Shown in pieces: positions 35,664-47,285 of a DNA stretch of 64,000 nucleotides (position 1 is its first letter; each line of letters begins with the position of its first letter). The stretch covers positions 1-64,000 of the forward strand of contig JAREIK010010245.1 of the NCBI GenBank assembly GCA_029783825.1, read 5' to 3'. The notes below the pieces were generated by a model. That model searched no databases. It was not told where the DNA came from and worked only from the letters and a program-made list of their open reading frames with translations. The position numbers and the translations under genes are program-made. The stretch comes from Sapria himalayana. Its lineage: Eukaryota; Streptophyta; Magnoliopsida; Malpighiales; Rafflesiaceae.

Positions 35664-37182
35664 ATGGAAGAAATTTATTGGGAACAACGTGCAAAGATTA
35701 AATGGTTAAAAGATTGTGACCGTAATACTAAATTCTTTTATAATATGACTAAAATAAATTCTCAAAAGAATAAAATTAAAGGACTAAAAAATGAAGAAGG
35801 AAAATGGGTAGAAGATGAAAAGGAAATAGGAACTCTTCTTAAAAATTTTTTTGAAAACCAATTATGCAGTCAGTCACGTAGGACAGACAATTCTCTAATG
35901 CATGAGATTAGGGCAACCATTACGGAAGCTCAAAACCATTTAATGGAATTGATTACAGAAGAACCAGAAGTTAAAGAGGCTGTCTTTAATCTTGAAAAAG
36001 AGAGTGCAACAGGACCGGATGGTTGGAATAATTATTTTTTCCAGTCAAACTGGCATAAGGTTAAAACTAAGCTAGTCCCCGCAATTGCAAGTTTTTTTGT
36101 AGGTGCGGAAATCCCAAAATCATGGGCAAAATCTTTTATAGTATTAATTCCAAAAAAAAGAATCACCACAGAAATGCGAGGATTACAGAGCTATAAGTTT
36201 ATGCAATGCTATTTATAAAATTTTAGCAAAAATATTACAAAATAGACTAAGCTTAATTTTACCTTCAATAATATCTCAGGAACAAACGAGTTTTGTTAAA
36301 ATTAGATTAATAATTGAAAATATAAAACTTGCATCAAAAATGATGAAAGAAATAGGAGGTAAATCAAGAGGAAAAAATTTAGTGGTTAAGCTAGTTCTAT
36401 CGAAAGCATTCGATAGAGTAGAATGGGATACCCTTTGTTTTGTGCTGAGAAGGTTCGGTTTCTCTGAGCTAACCATAGATCTAATATATAGATGCATTTC
36501 AAGTACTTGGGTAAGAGTCCTTGTGAATGGAAAGAGAAGTGAGGAATTTAAACCAAATAGAAGTATAAGGCAAGGGGATCCGTTATCCCCCCTTCTTTTT
36601 GATATCTAATTAGAATTATTAATTCGAAACTTGAATAAGAGAATATCCGAAGGTAAAATAATGTCATTCAGACAACCAAGGAATACACCCAGAATAGGCT
36701 ATTTAGCCTACGCGGATGACCTTATAATTTTTACAAATCCTAGTACAAAGTCATTAATGAATCTTATGGATCTTCTTCAAATATTTGGAAAAGAGACAGG
36801 TCAAATGGTAAATAAAAGTAAATGTCAGTTTATGCTTGCTAAAAATGCAAAATTAAAGTTAGTAGATAAAATCAAAAATATCACAGGCTTCTCAGAAATT
36901 AAAGGGTCATTAATGTACCTAGGTTGTCTGATATATGAGGGGAGGTTGAAGGAAGAATATCTAACTTACCTTCACGATAAGCTAAGAAAGAAAATAGCAG
37001 GATGGAAAGAAGAGCTCATGGGATTTGGGGAGAGGATAACGCTGCTCTCACATGTTTTACAAAGCACACTAACACATATTTTATCAGTCATACATCCCCC
37101 TAAAAAATTTATTAAAAAACTCGAATCAGAAATGGCTAACTTCTTATGGGGTAAAAAAGAAGGTAGAAATAAATTACACTAG
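35664..37182 (+). pseudogene. LINE-C ORF2 reverse transcriptase
   Basis: The first segment (35,664-36,218) holds the pre-RT linker (MEEIYWEQRAKIKWLKDCD, KFFYNMTKI) and the first RT blocks (ATGPDGWNNYFFQ, IPKSWAKSFIVLIPKK). A frameshift at about 36,160 moves to the next segment (ISLCNAIYKILAKILQNRL, KAFDRVEWDTLCF). Palm block A reads KLVLSKAFD, with the catalytic Asp replaced by Val (GTT at 36,394-36,396; LINE-B keeps Asp). IRQGDPLSPLLF ends at a stop near 36,607. The third segment carries GYLAYADDLIIF (YADD at 36,709-36,720), the thumb motif LGCLIYEGRLKEEYLTYL and NFLWGKKEG. RT activity is not expected because of the Asp loss and the stops. Confidence 0.92.
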
Positions 37183-38442
37183 AAGGACTAGAAAAGCATC
37201 TGTTATCCGAAAGAGGAAGTAGGATTAGGTCTAATGAGCCTTCAGGACTCGGCAGCTGCCTGGGATTGCAAAGGCTGGTGGAGACTTAAAGAAAGTGATA
37301 ATCTCTGAGCTAAATACATGCGGGCAAAATATTTAGATAATAAGAATAAGAGCCCTAAGAAAGCTTTGAACAGCTGGAAGACAATTCAAATGGGTATGGC
37401 AAGAAAACACCCCGCAAAAAATGCGTTCCTTCACATGGAAGGCTCTAATGAATGCTATACCGGTAGATAAGAATGTACAAAAAAAGGGATAAAAATGGCA
37501 TCAAGATGTGAATGTTGTTCACAAGTAGTTGAAACAACCGATCATTTATTTTCCAATGGGCCAATTGCAGCGGAAATATGGAGAGAGATGGAAGGGGAAA
37601 AAAGAATATGTAATAAAGATGATGGATTAATGGATAAAGTTAAAAAATGGGAATGTGAAAACACGAAAAGCCCCACCAGAAAATGGCTTAATCAGAAATT
37701 GCCACATCTAATTATTTGGTGCATATGGAAATCTCGAAACAAAAGTAAATTTGAAAATAAAAGGATGAATTTAACAGAAATTATAAAAGATATTAGAAAG
37801 GAGATAAGTAATACATCAATAATGAAACCTATAAAAATAGAGGAAATGAAACAAGAAAAGAAGCTTGAGAAAACATGGGACCTCACTTATAAAGTTATAA
37901 AACAGCAATTCGCTAAATGTATACATTGGAACACTCCACTGGTTGGTAAATTTTCACTTAATACGGATGGTAGTTTTAGCAGGGACACTGGAATAGCAGG
38001 AGGAGGCGGGGTAATAAGTGATCATACATGGACAGTAAAGAGAGCTTTCACCAGATCTAGTAGAGCATCCTCGGCCCTAGAATAAGAAATTAAAGCATTG
38101 AAATCAGGGTTAGAGATATGTAAGTAGCTAAATTTTAAAAATATAGAAGTTCAGGTAGACTCAAAATTATTAGTCGAAACTGTAATTAACAAGAAAATAT
38201 TATGGAGATATGAAGAGGATCTAGAAGTAATTCTTAGCATTTTGGATGAACTGAAGGCCTCAATAACACATATATATAGAGAAGCTAATAATCTAGTGGA
38301 TAGCCTATCTAGAATAGGCTCCACTAGAGGAGATATAGAATATAACGTGGAATCCATGCCAAATAAACTAAAGGGAATAGCAAGTTTAGATAAAATGGGA
38401 TTTCCTTATATTAAAACAAATAAACAGCCTACGAAGGTATGA
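37183..38442 (+). pseudogene. LINE-C zf-RVT and RNase H
   Basis: A zf-RVT-like zinc-binding segment occupies 37,480-37,740 (MASRCECCSQVVETTDHLFSN, IIWCIWKSRNKSKFENK). RNase H follows at about 37,945-38,330: LNTDGSFSRD (first catalytic Asp), AGGGGVI, SSALE then a stop at 38,083 just before the helix with the second acidic residue, VQVDSKLL (third acidic residue) and HIYREANNLVDSLSR. The copy is readable almost throughout, with stops at 38,083 and 38,128. It ends at a stop at 38,440-38,442. Confidence 0.9.
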
Positions 38443-39629
38443 TAAAGACTTAATCTCCTGTTGGAATTTTCGTGCGGGAATCCGACATTGCAGGGAATTT
38501 TTGTCCTAGCAAAGCAAGTCCAAAAAGAAAATAGAAGGCAAAAGGTAAGTGTTGGAATTTTTTCTTCTTGCAGGTAATCACGCCCTACTGAAGTGAAACA
38601 TCAGCCTTACCGAGGTGTTATAAAATTACTGGGTTATCTTTGTATTATCAAATGCTAAAGTTTCACACAATTTTGTGTTATATTAATAGAAGTTTAAGGA
38701 ATAGGAAGGGTGGAGGTTGAGCCATCTTTAAAAATATAAATAAAACTTAGAACATAATTTAGAATAACGAATCTTAAAAAGAAGCAAATAGGTTAGAGCT
38801 ATGTATGTGTTAATTTTGCACAAGCAGTTTCGGCAGAATGGTGCATATGTATAAATATGTATTTGGATTTTCCTTGCAGGATGAAGATGTTAAGAAGGAG
38901 ACTTCTGTTTTTAATCCGATAATTTTGTGGAGTTAAATAATGAAGTTTATAGATAATTCTTCTTGATAAGTTCATATACCATAAACTGTCATTGCGGTTC
39001 AATGCTTAAGTTCATAGATAATTCGTCTTCCACTGGGTAGTGACTACTGGCTTTGCGGTTCAATGCTTAAGTTATCACGTAATAACTTATAAATAATAGT
39101 AAAGTCGTATAGGAATGCCATAGAGAATGGGAGGGAACGAAGAAATTATGTATAAGTTTAACAAGGGACAAGGGTAATAGGGTGACAAGTTATCTTGCAG
39201 GCACGTTCATTTTTCTCTTTGGATTTTACAGGTTCAGAAATATATAAAAGAAGAAGGAGGACGGCTGGAAATTTTTAGAAATAACGTGAAGAGAAGAGCC
39301 CGAGACACGGGGAAGACGAGAGATAGAGGTCCGAAGATTACAAGAATTATTAAATGAGAAGGTGGGCCGAGAAGATGACCAGAAAATAACAAAACGGGAA
39401 AGACGGGCCGAAAATAGCAAAACGGAAAGTACGGGCCGAAGTTCAAATAATATAGGCGAAAAATGTTTTATTGAGCAAAACATTTATAATTTAATATGTT
39501 AGTAAGTAAATTTAAAACTTAAGATGGGTGTAAGAGGGCTATGGGTAGCCATAGGTTGTAAAGATGGTTTTCCTCCGCCAAAAGGGAGGGTTATCAATAA
39601 TAAAACGAATTTTATAAAAAAAAAAGTAT
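38443..39629 (+). other. LINE-C 3' UTR and tail
   Basis: Non-coding region with repeated pyrimidine-rich-AG boxes (TTTTTTCTTCTTGCAGG near 38,560, TTTTCCTTGCAGG near 38,870, TTATCTTGCAGG near 39,190, TTTTACAGG near 39,225). The end carries GGTTGTAAAGATGG, CCTCCGCCAAAAGGGAGG (able to pair as a short hairpin), AATAAAAC and an A-run at 39,618-39,627. The same end sequence closes LINE-D. Confidence 0.75.
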
Positions 39630-42600
39630 AAAAAATGAAAAAAAGATAAGAAACATAAAAGGAATAAGAATCATAAGAAGAATAAAAAGAATAAGCCTAT
39701 TGAGAAGAATAACAATAATAAGAAGTGTAAGAAAAATATGAAACTTAATAAGAATAAAAAGACCAATAAAAACAAGAAGAATAACAAGAAATAGAAAAAA
39801 AAAGAGTAATATGAAGAACAAGAAAAATAAAATGAATAAGAAGAATAATAAGGATAAAAAGAATAAGAAGAATAAGTAGAATAAGAAGAAAATGAAGAAA
39901 TAAAAGAAAAAGAAGAATTCAAAGAAAGAGAAAAAAACAAGTAGAATAAGAAGACCAATAAAAACAAGAAGAATAACAAGAAATAGAAAAAAAGAGTAAT
40001 AAGAAGAACAAGAAAAATAAAATGAATAAGAAGAATAAGAAGGATAAAAAGAATAAGAAGAATAAGTATAATAAGAAGAAAATAAAGAAATAAAAGAAAA
40101 AGAAGAATTCAAAGAAAGAGAAAAATAATAAGAATAAAAAGAATATGAAGAATAAGTAGAATAAGAAGAATAAGAAGAATAAGAAGAATAAAAAAAATAG
40201 TAAGAATAAGAAGAATAAAAAGTATAAGAAGAAATAAAGAATAAGAAGAATAAATAGAATATGAAAAATAAGAAGATTAAAAAGTTTTAGAAGAATAATA
40301 AAAATAATAAAAAAAAAGATAAGAAGTATTATAAGAATAAGAAAAATAAGAAGAATATGAAAAATAAGAATAATAAGAAGAATATGATAAATAAGAAAAT
40401 AAGATGAATAAGAAAAATATGAAGAATAAAAATGAATAAGAAGAATAAGAAGATTAAGAAGAAAAATAGAAATAAAAAGAAATAATAGAATAATAAGAAT
40501 AATAAAAATAAAAAGAGTAATAAAAATAACAAGATTAACAAGAATAACAAGAATAAGAATAATAAGGAGAATAAAAAGAATAAAAAGAATAAAAATAATA
40601 AAAAGAATAACAAAATAAGAAGAATAATATGAATAATAAAAATAAGAAAAATATGAATAAAAAAAAGAATTAGAAGAATAAAAACAATAAGAAAATAAGT
40701 ATAATAAGAAGAATAATAAGAATGATAAGAATAATAAAAATAAGAAGAATAAAAAGAATAAGAAGAATGACAAGAATAAGACGGAAATAAAAAAGAATAA
40801 GTAGAATATGTAAAATAAGATGAAAAAGAAAAATAAGAATAATAAAAATAATAGTAATAAGAAGAATGAGAAGAATCAGAAGAATAAGAAGAATATAAAG
40901 AATAAGAAGAATAATTAGAATAATTAGAATAAGAAGGATAAAAAGATTAAAAAAATAATAAGAATAATAAGAATATGAAGAATAAGAAGGATTAAAAAAA
41001 TAAGTAGACTAAGAATAATAAGATAAATAAGATCAATAAGAAGGATAAGAAGAATAAGAAGAATAAGAAGGACAAGAAGAATAAGAAGATTAAAAAAATA
41101 TGAGGAAATAGAAGAATAATCAGAATAATTAGAATAAGAAGAATAAGAATAATAAGATGATTAATAAAAATAATTAGAAAAAATGAATAAGAAGGATAAG
41201 GAGAATAATAAGGATAAGCAGAATAAGAAGGATAATAATGATAAGAAGATGAAGTAGAATAATAAGAATAAGATGGAAAATAAGAATAAGAATAATAAAA
41301 AGAATAACTGGGTTAAGAAGAATTAGAAAACTTAGAAAAATAATAAGAAAAAAATAGAATAAGAAAAATAAGAAGAATTACAAAATTAAGAAAAATAAGA
41401 AGAATTAGAAGAAAAGAAGAAAAGAAGAAAAGAAGAAAATGAAGAAAACGAAGAATACAAAAAATAATAAAAAGTAGAAGAATATAAATATAAAGATGGA
41501 TAAAAAGTATAATAAAATTAATTTGAATAAGACGAATAAAAAAATTAATAAAAAGAAGAATAAAAAGAACGAGAAAAATATTTAGAATAAGAATAATAAG
41601 AAGAATAAGAAAATTAAGAAGAATAATAAAAATATGAAGAATAAGAAGAATAAGAAAATAAAAAGAATTAGAAGAATCAGAAGAATTACAAGTATAAGAA
41701 GAAGAATAATAATAATAATATGAATAAGGCATATAAAAAGAATAATAAAAAAAAATGAAAGAATAATAAGAAGAATAAAAATAATAAGAAAATTAAGAAG
41801 AATAAGAAAATTAATAAGAATAAAAAGAATAAGAAAATTAAGAAGAATTAGAAGAAAAGAAAAAAAAAGAATAAGAAGAAAAAAAGAATAAGAAGAATAA
41901 GAAGGATAAGAAGAATAAAAAGAATAAGAAGGATAAAAAGAATAAGAATAATAAGTAAAATAAGAAGAATAAAAATAAATTAAAAAATAAGAATAAAAAG
42001 AACAAGAAAATAACAATAATAAAAGAATAAGAAGAAAAAGAAGAATAAGAAAAATAAGAAAAATATGATGAATAAAAAGAATGAGAAAAATTAGAAGAAT
42101 AATAAGAATATGAAGAATAAGAAGAATACAAAGAATAAATAGAATAATTAAAAAAGAAGAATATGAATTATAAAAAGAATAAGAAGGATAAGAAGAATAA
42201 GAAGGATAAAAAGAATATGAATGATACAAAAAATATGAAGAATATTAAAAATAAAAAAATAAGAATAAGAAGAAAAAAATAATAAGTAGAATAACAAGAA
42301 TTACAAGACTTAGAAAAATAAAAAGAATAAGAATAATAAGAAGAATAAGAAGAATTATAATACCTAGAAGAATAAAAATAATTAGAAGAATAACAACAAT
42401 AAGAGGAATAATAAGAATATAAAAAATACTAAGAAGAGTAAGAAGAATAAGTAGAATAAGAAGAATAAGAAGAATAAGAAGAATTTAAGAATTAGAAGAA
42501 TAAGAAAAATTAAAAGAATAACAACAATTAGAATAATAATACGAATAATTAGAATAAAAAGAATAATAAGAATAAAATAATAATAAGAATAATAAGAAAA

Positions 42601-42937
42601 ATAAAAATAAGAAAAATTAAAAGAATAAGCAGAATAAATAAAATTAGAAGACTTAGAAGATTTAGAATAATTTAAAGAATAAGATGAATAAAAAAATAAT
42701 AAGAATTATAAGACTTAGAAGAATAAGAAGAATAAAAAGAATAACAAAAATAAATAGAATATTATGAATATTTAGAATAATAAAATATAAAATTATAATA
42801 AGAATAAGAAGAATAAAATGAGTAAGAAGAATAATAAGAATTAGAAGAATAAGTAGAATAATTAGAATTAGAAAATTTAAAAGATATAGAATAATTTAAA
42901 GAATAAGAATAATAAGAAGAATAAGAAGAATTATAAG
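39630..42937. repeat. (AAGAAGAAT)n array downstream of LINE-C
   Basis: 3.3 kb of degenerate AAG/AAT triplets on the plus strand. Near its start a ~190-bp segment (AATAAAAACAAGAAGAATAA through AAGAAGAATTCAAAGAAAGA) is tandemly present twice, at about 39,760-39,940 and 39,955-40,125. The same segment is found at 44,520-44,690 and, more diverged, at 51,225-51,380. The array therefore has higher-order structure rather than being a freshly expanded microsatellite. Confidence 0.93.
42923..42937. repeat. Target-site duplication, left, of the Borealin-like retrocopy
   Basis: AAGAAGAATTATAAG, identical to 43,941-43,955. Elsewhere in these arrays (42,703 and 51,550) AATTATAAG is followed by ACTTAGAA, exactly as on the right side of this insertion, so the empty site can be inferred. 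Confidence 0.9.
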
Positions 42938-43940
42938 TCACTGTGTGCAACCCCTTTTGTTGAACTATAGCAATTTCTAGTTTGATTTCTCATCGCTTCA
43001 TATTCGGCGGGGTCTTATATAAGTCACTGTTTGTTGACATTCAAGTAATGCTTGCATGACCAGACGAAGAGTTAAAAAGAATACAAAAGCAAAACAAGTC
43101 GATTCGTCCCCTCCTCGCAATACTTGCAATGGTCTGATGGAATCCAGAGCCACAGAAAAGCAAATGCCATCATTGGTTCAGGAAGTTGAGCGCCAAAGCA
43201 CTACAATCAGGGCTATCCATGATGTGGAGATTGAATAGTTGCTAACTGGGTTTCATTTGCTCCGCTCTTGTCTTAACGAGGAACAATTGAAATCCCCATC
43301 CCTACAATTCTTCAGAGAAAATTTCTCAATCCTGTCCATGTTACAAAACATGGGAGATGAAGAAATTGAAGTGAAGTGGGACAGCAAGAAACATTATCTG
43401 TCTGTGGACGATGATAAGCACTCCCTTCTTCTGCACCGTCTCTCTCTGGGGTTTCCTGGCTTCCCTTCTTTCTCATCTTTCAGGGGCTTTGAATTTTCAA
43501 GCGATACAAACAAACCAAGCTTCTTATTTGTAGATGATCTTCCAACGACAAAGTTTGGCTTGGAAGGGCCGTATGATATGCAAATGTTTGGGATTCAAGA
43601 TGCTGTTCTTACCCCCGGGGTAAGCAGTCAATGGGTGTCTGTTGGGATGACTCCAAAGACTCAAAGGCTTCCCAAGCATGGAGAAATGCTTTTATCCATC
43701 CATGGCTCATCTCTCGACTTATACAAAGAAGATTACATGGAAGCTATACAAGAGTCGGAAGAGGGTGGTTTTGTGAATTAATGCCAAGCAAACATGTTCC
43801 TCATCTTCTAGTTCGTTTTGTTTCGCAAATTAAATGCAAATCTTGTAAAGTGTAGCGTGGTGTAGATACATACACGATTGTATGCGCCTATATGTGTTTT
43901 TATTGGTAGAAAAACCTGGTTTTTGTTTGTGAAAAAAAAG
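42938..43940 (+). pseudogene. Processed retrocopy resembling plant Borealin-related (BORR)
   Basis: An intronless, non-AT-rich island inside the array. The coding part is 43,056-43,781: 242 codons including the stop, broken only by TAG at 43,236-43,238, where Gln (CAG) would fit the sequence VEIEQLLTGF. The N-terminus is basic (MTRRRVKKNTKAK). A helical stretch follows (VQEVERQSTTIRAIHDVEIE, LLRSCLNEEQ), then acidic and Ser/Phe-rich sequence, and a conserved-looking C-terminus (VGMTPKTQRLPKHGEMLLSIHGS). From memory this C-terminus resembles the plant chromosomal-passenger subunit BORR, which I cannot check here. A 5' leader, a 3' UTR, an 8-base A-run (43,932-43,940) and a perfect 15-bp direct repeat show it is an L1-mobilised mRNA copy. 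Confidence 0.75.
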
Positions 43941-43955
43941 AAGAAGAATTATAAG
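43941..43955. repeat. Target-site duplication, right, of the Borealin-like retrocopy
   Basis: Second exact copy of AAGAAGAATTATAAG immediately after the A-run of the retrocopy. It continues into ACTTAGAA array sequence. Confidence 0.9.
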
Positions 43956-44883
43956 ACTTAGAATATAAAGAAGAATATGAAGAATTAGAAGAATAACAAC
44001 AACAGGAATAATAATAAGAATAATATGAATTATAAGAATAATAAGAATAATAACAATAAAAATAAAATTAAGAATAAGAAGAATAAAAAGAATTAAAAGA
44101 ATAAGTAGATTAAGAAGAATTAGAAGACTAAGAAGATAGAATAATTTAAAGATTAATAAGAATGAGAAGAATAATAAAAATAATAAGAATAAGATGAATA
44201 AGTAAAATAATAAAAATATGAAGAATTAGAAAAATAAGAAGAATAAGCAAAATAATATGAATAGGGATAATAAGAAGAATAATATGAATAATAACAAAAA
44301 GAAGAATAAAAAGGATAAGAAGAATAAGCAAAATACGAAAAATATGAAGAATAAGAAATATAAAAAGGATAAGAAACATAAGAAGAATAAGAAATATAAA
44401 AAGAATAAGAAACATAAAAAGAATAAGAATCATAAGAAGAATAAATAGAATAAGCCTAATAAGAAGAATAAAAATAATAAGAAGTGTAAGAAGAAAATGA
44501 AACTTAATTAGGATAAAATACCAATAAAAAACAAGAAGAATAAGAAGAAATAGAATAAAAGAGTAATAAGAAGAACAAAAAAAATAAAATGAATAAGAAG
44601 AATTAGAAGGATAAAAAGAATAAGAAGAATAAGTAGAATAAGAAAAAAAAAGAAATAAAAGAAAAAGAAGAATTCAAAGATTGAGAAAAATAATAAGAAT
44701 ATGAAGAATAAGAAGAATAAAAAGAATAAGAAGAATAATAAGAATAAGAAGAATAAGAAGAATAAGAAGGATAAGAAGGATAAGATAAATCAAAAGAATA
44801 TGAAGAATAAGAAGAATAATAAGAATAAAAAGAATAATAAAATAAGAAGGATAAGAAGAATAAGAATGATTAGAAGAATAAGA
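43956..44883. repeat. (AAGAAGAAT)n array between retrocopy and LINE-D
   Basis: Continuation of the array at 39,630-42,937, split by the retrocopy. It contains the AAGAAACATAAGAAGAATAA segment near 44,370 and the ~190-bp higher-order segment at 44,520-44,690. It ends at the left target-site duplication of LINE-D. Confidence 0.93.
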
Positions 44884-44897
44884 AGGATAAGTAGAAT
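44884..44897. repeat. Target-site duplication, left, of LINE-D
   Basis: AGGATAAGTAGAAT, repeated exactly at 51,017-51,030 after the LINE-D A-rich tail. The sequence is array-type, so LINE-D inserted into an existing array. Confidence 0.8.
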
Positions 44898-44984
44898 GAA
44901 TTTTGCTTCCCTCTCAATTTTCTAGAGAGAAAGTGTGTTTCATAGAGAGAGAAACTCCATTGTTGAAGCTTTCAAGCTTGAGTT

Positions 44985-46280
44985 ATGGAGAAATTCTCCC
45001 AGATATTTAATAAAAAATCTATTGCTTTAGTTATTAAGGAAGCTGATATGCTTAATACCGTGTATTGTTTGAAAGAAGAGGTGGTAGTAGTTTGCTTCTC
45101 GAAGGAGGATATCGAGAAGTTTCTACAACATTCAATCTTATAATCGGCAAATTTTTGCACGGGATTCCTAAGTTTAAAAAAAATATATGCATTTTTAGAA
45201 GCCTCGAAGCTTCGAGAGTCGGTAAGGATAGCATGTTATGATGCAAAACACATTTTGATACCAATTAAGGATGAAAAGGATTTCCTCCATTTTTGGTTGC
45301 GTGGGTAGTGGAATATCCAATAAATATGTTCAAATGGGCCCCCAAAATCAACCCTAAGGAAGAATCAGCACATGCTCTGGTTTAGTTTTCTCTCCCTCTT
45401 CTCCCATTTCATCTATTCTGTAAGTGTTCCTTATTCTATATTGTTAGTTGTGTGGGTAAGCTTTGGATAATGAATGAAGCTACGGCCTACATGACAAGGC
45501 CGAGCGTGGCAAGGGTGTGTGTGGAGGTGGATGTTTCTTCCTCTATCCTGAATAGAGTGTGGGTGGGCAGTGGATACTCAGGTGGGCATTGGGCAAGAAA
45601 TAATTGCTGAAAATCTTTCCCAATACTATTTAAACTATAAGAAACTGGGTCATTCAGTTTCAAATTGCATTATCGGGGGGGATAGGCAGAACAGAATTGA
45701 GGAAGAGGGGGAAATTGTGCTAGAAAAAAAGGCAAGAGGATATGGTATTTAGGGCAGAAGAGGTTAGAATAGAGGATGGGCTGAAAGGCTCATGCAGTTA
45801 GGGGGAGGAAGGAAAGAGTTGGGAGATGAAGAGAATAGAGAGGGCAAGGGAGGAAGGGTTGGGGGGAGGGCAGGATGTATTGGGAGGGAGGGAGGCAGTA
45901 GGATATGTACGCAGTAGGGCAGAAGAGTTGGGAAAAGTGGAAGAAGTATTGGGATAGAGGGAGGCAATAGGGGATGTGGGTTGTAGGGAAGAAGAGCTAG
46001 GGTGAGGGGAGGAAGATGGAGATTGTGAGGAAGGAAGGAGAAAGATAATAGAAATACAAAAGTTGTTAAAGGTGGGGTTTAAGGAGATGGAGAGGGCAGG
46101 GAGGAAAGGTTTCGGGAAGAGGAATGCAAAGAAGAAAGTAGAAATAGAAACTAATTTCGAAAATGAAATAATAAATTTCAATGGGGAAGAAGATGACCTC
46201 CTATCGGAGGAGGGAACCGAGGCTAAAAGATGGCTCATTATGGATAGGCCAAAAGAAATACAAAGTCTTGAATTGACTTA
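44985..46280 (+). pseudogene. LINE-D ORF1: DUF4283, zinc knuckle, acidic linker
   Basis: The start is the ATG at 44,985 (MEKFSQIFNKKS), matching the LINE-B start. A stop at about 45,140 and later frameshifts break the DUF4283-like core (FLHFWLRG near 45,280, LPHLPFH-type block near 45,395). The segment MNEATAYMTRPSVARVCVEV (45,470-45,530) precedes the knuckle at 45,624-45,670, which reads YYLNYKKLGHSVSNC: the first two Cys are both Tyr (TAT at 45,627 and 45,636), so zinc binding is lost. A Gly/Glu-rich linker with repeated GGAAGAAG-type units follows to about 46,060, then KEMERAGRKGFGKRNAKKK. Confidence 0.85.
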
Positions 46281-46524
46281 GACACAAGATGATTCAAGTA
46301 GGATGGCTCAATAAGCATGGGAATGGTTACAAAATAATAGAGATAGTGAAATAGAGGAATTGAAATTAATAATTTTCCAAAAAAGTAAATTAAAATTTGC
46401 AAGTAAAAATGACCAAGCCAAGACAAGTGCATATAAAGGTTCAAGAAATAGGAAAAAAATACTTAAATATGTATTATGAGTCAAGATGCATAACTAGACC
46501 AAAAGGTAGACCTAATAATGTATA

Positions 46525-47285
46525 ATAGTCTATACTGGAATATAAAAGGAGTAGGAAATACTCCATCGATAAATAGAATTAAATAATTTATTAAAATTCA
46601 TAATATTAGAATAGTAATAATAGCAGAACTTATGGTTAATAAAGAATATTTAGAATTATATAAAAAGAAGTTTGATCTAGAAAATTCATTCTCTAATAAT
46701 AATGATAACTTATGGTTGTTATGGAAAAAGAAAATTGATATAGAAATCATTTCAGAGTCTGAGTAGATCATTAACTTTAAACTAAAGAAGAACATTGATC
46801 CAATAATATCGGTGGCGTGTGATATTAACTCGAAAGAAAAAAGGAATGATTTATGGGAGGAAATGAGAAAGATAGTTGATACAAACACTCCATGGATCAT
46901 AGGAGTGGACTTTAATGTAATTAGAAATGCTAAAGAAAAAAAAGGAGGAAAGTCACCTGACCCCTTAGCTATAGCTCAATTTAATGAGGTAATTAATAAC
47001 ATGAATCTCATGGAAGCTGAGTACTTTGTTCCTAGTTTCACATGGTGCAATAACCAGAAAAATAGAGGAATGATCTGGTCTAGACTTGACCGTATTCTCT
47101 ATAATATTAAATGGGTGGACTACTATGGAGGGGTAAGTGTGAAATACTTGAGCAGAACATGTTCAGATTACAACCCTCTTCTACTAGGATTTAAAGTAAG
47201 AGAGGTGAAGAATAAAATTTTTAAATTTCAAAACATGTGGGGCTTGCATAAAGAGTTTGATGGAGTAGTAAGAAACTCATGGTAG
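46525..47285 (+). pseudogene. LINE-D ORF2 apurinic-type endonuclease domain
   Basis: This domain makes the first-strand nick at the target. The motifs are in order: YWNIKGVGN (the catalytic Asn block), VIIAEL (acidic residue), PWIIGVDFNVIRNAKEKKGG (the DFN block), PSFTWCNNQ, SRLDRIL and CSDYNPLLLGF. In the last block the catalytic His of SDH is Tyr (TAC at 47,169-47,171). A stop lies near 46,584 and another near 46,764. The open stretch 46,812-47,285 covers the C-terminal two thirds. It is inactive as it stands. Confidence 0.9.

Larger units (their letters stand above)
35621..39629 (+). mobile_element. LINE-C: 5'-truncated L1-type LINE
   Basis: It begins within the ORF2 linker directly against the TATAACTA array of copy B and lacks ORF1 and endonuclease. 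It runs through RT, zf-RVT, RNase H and 3' UTR to an A-rich tail at about 39,620-39,629, then into (AAGAAGAAT)n. It has fewer lesions than LINE-A, -B and -D, suggesting a younger copy. Truncation at the 5' end is usual for LINEs. Confidence 0.88.

Noticed and set aside
39226..39483. Two overlapping minus-strand open frames of 70-85 residues
   Set aside because: They are antisense to the LINE-C 3' UTR, resemble no family and are not conserved in LINE-D.
45764..46238. Pro/Ser-rich minus-strand open frames
   Set aside because: They are antisense to the Gly/Glu-rich linker of LINE-D ORF1; composition alone explains them.
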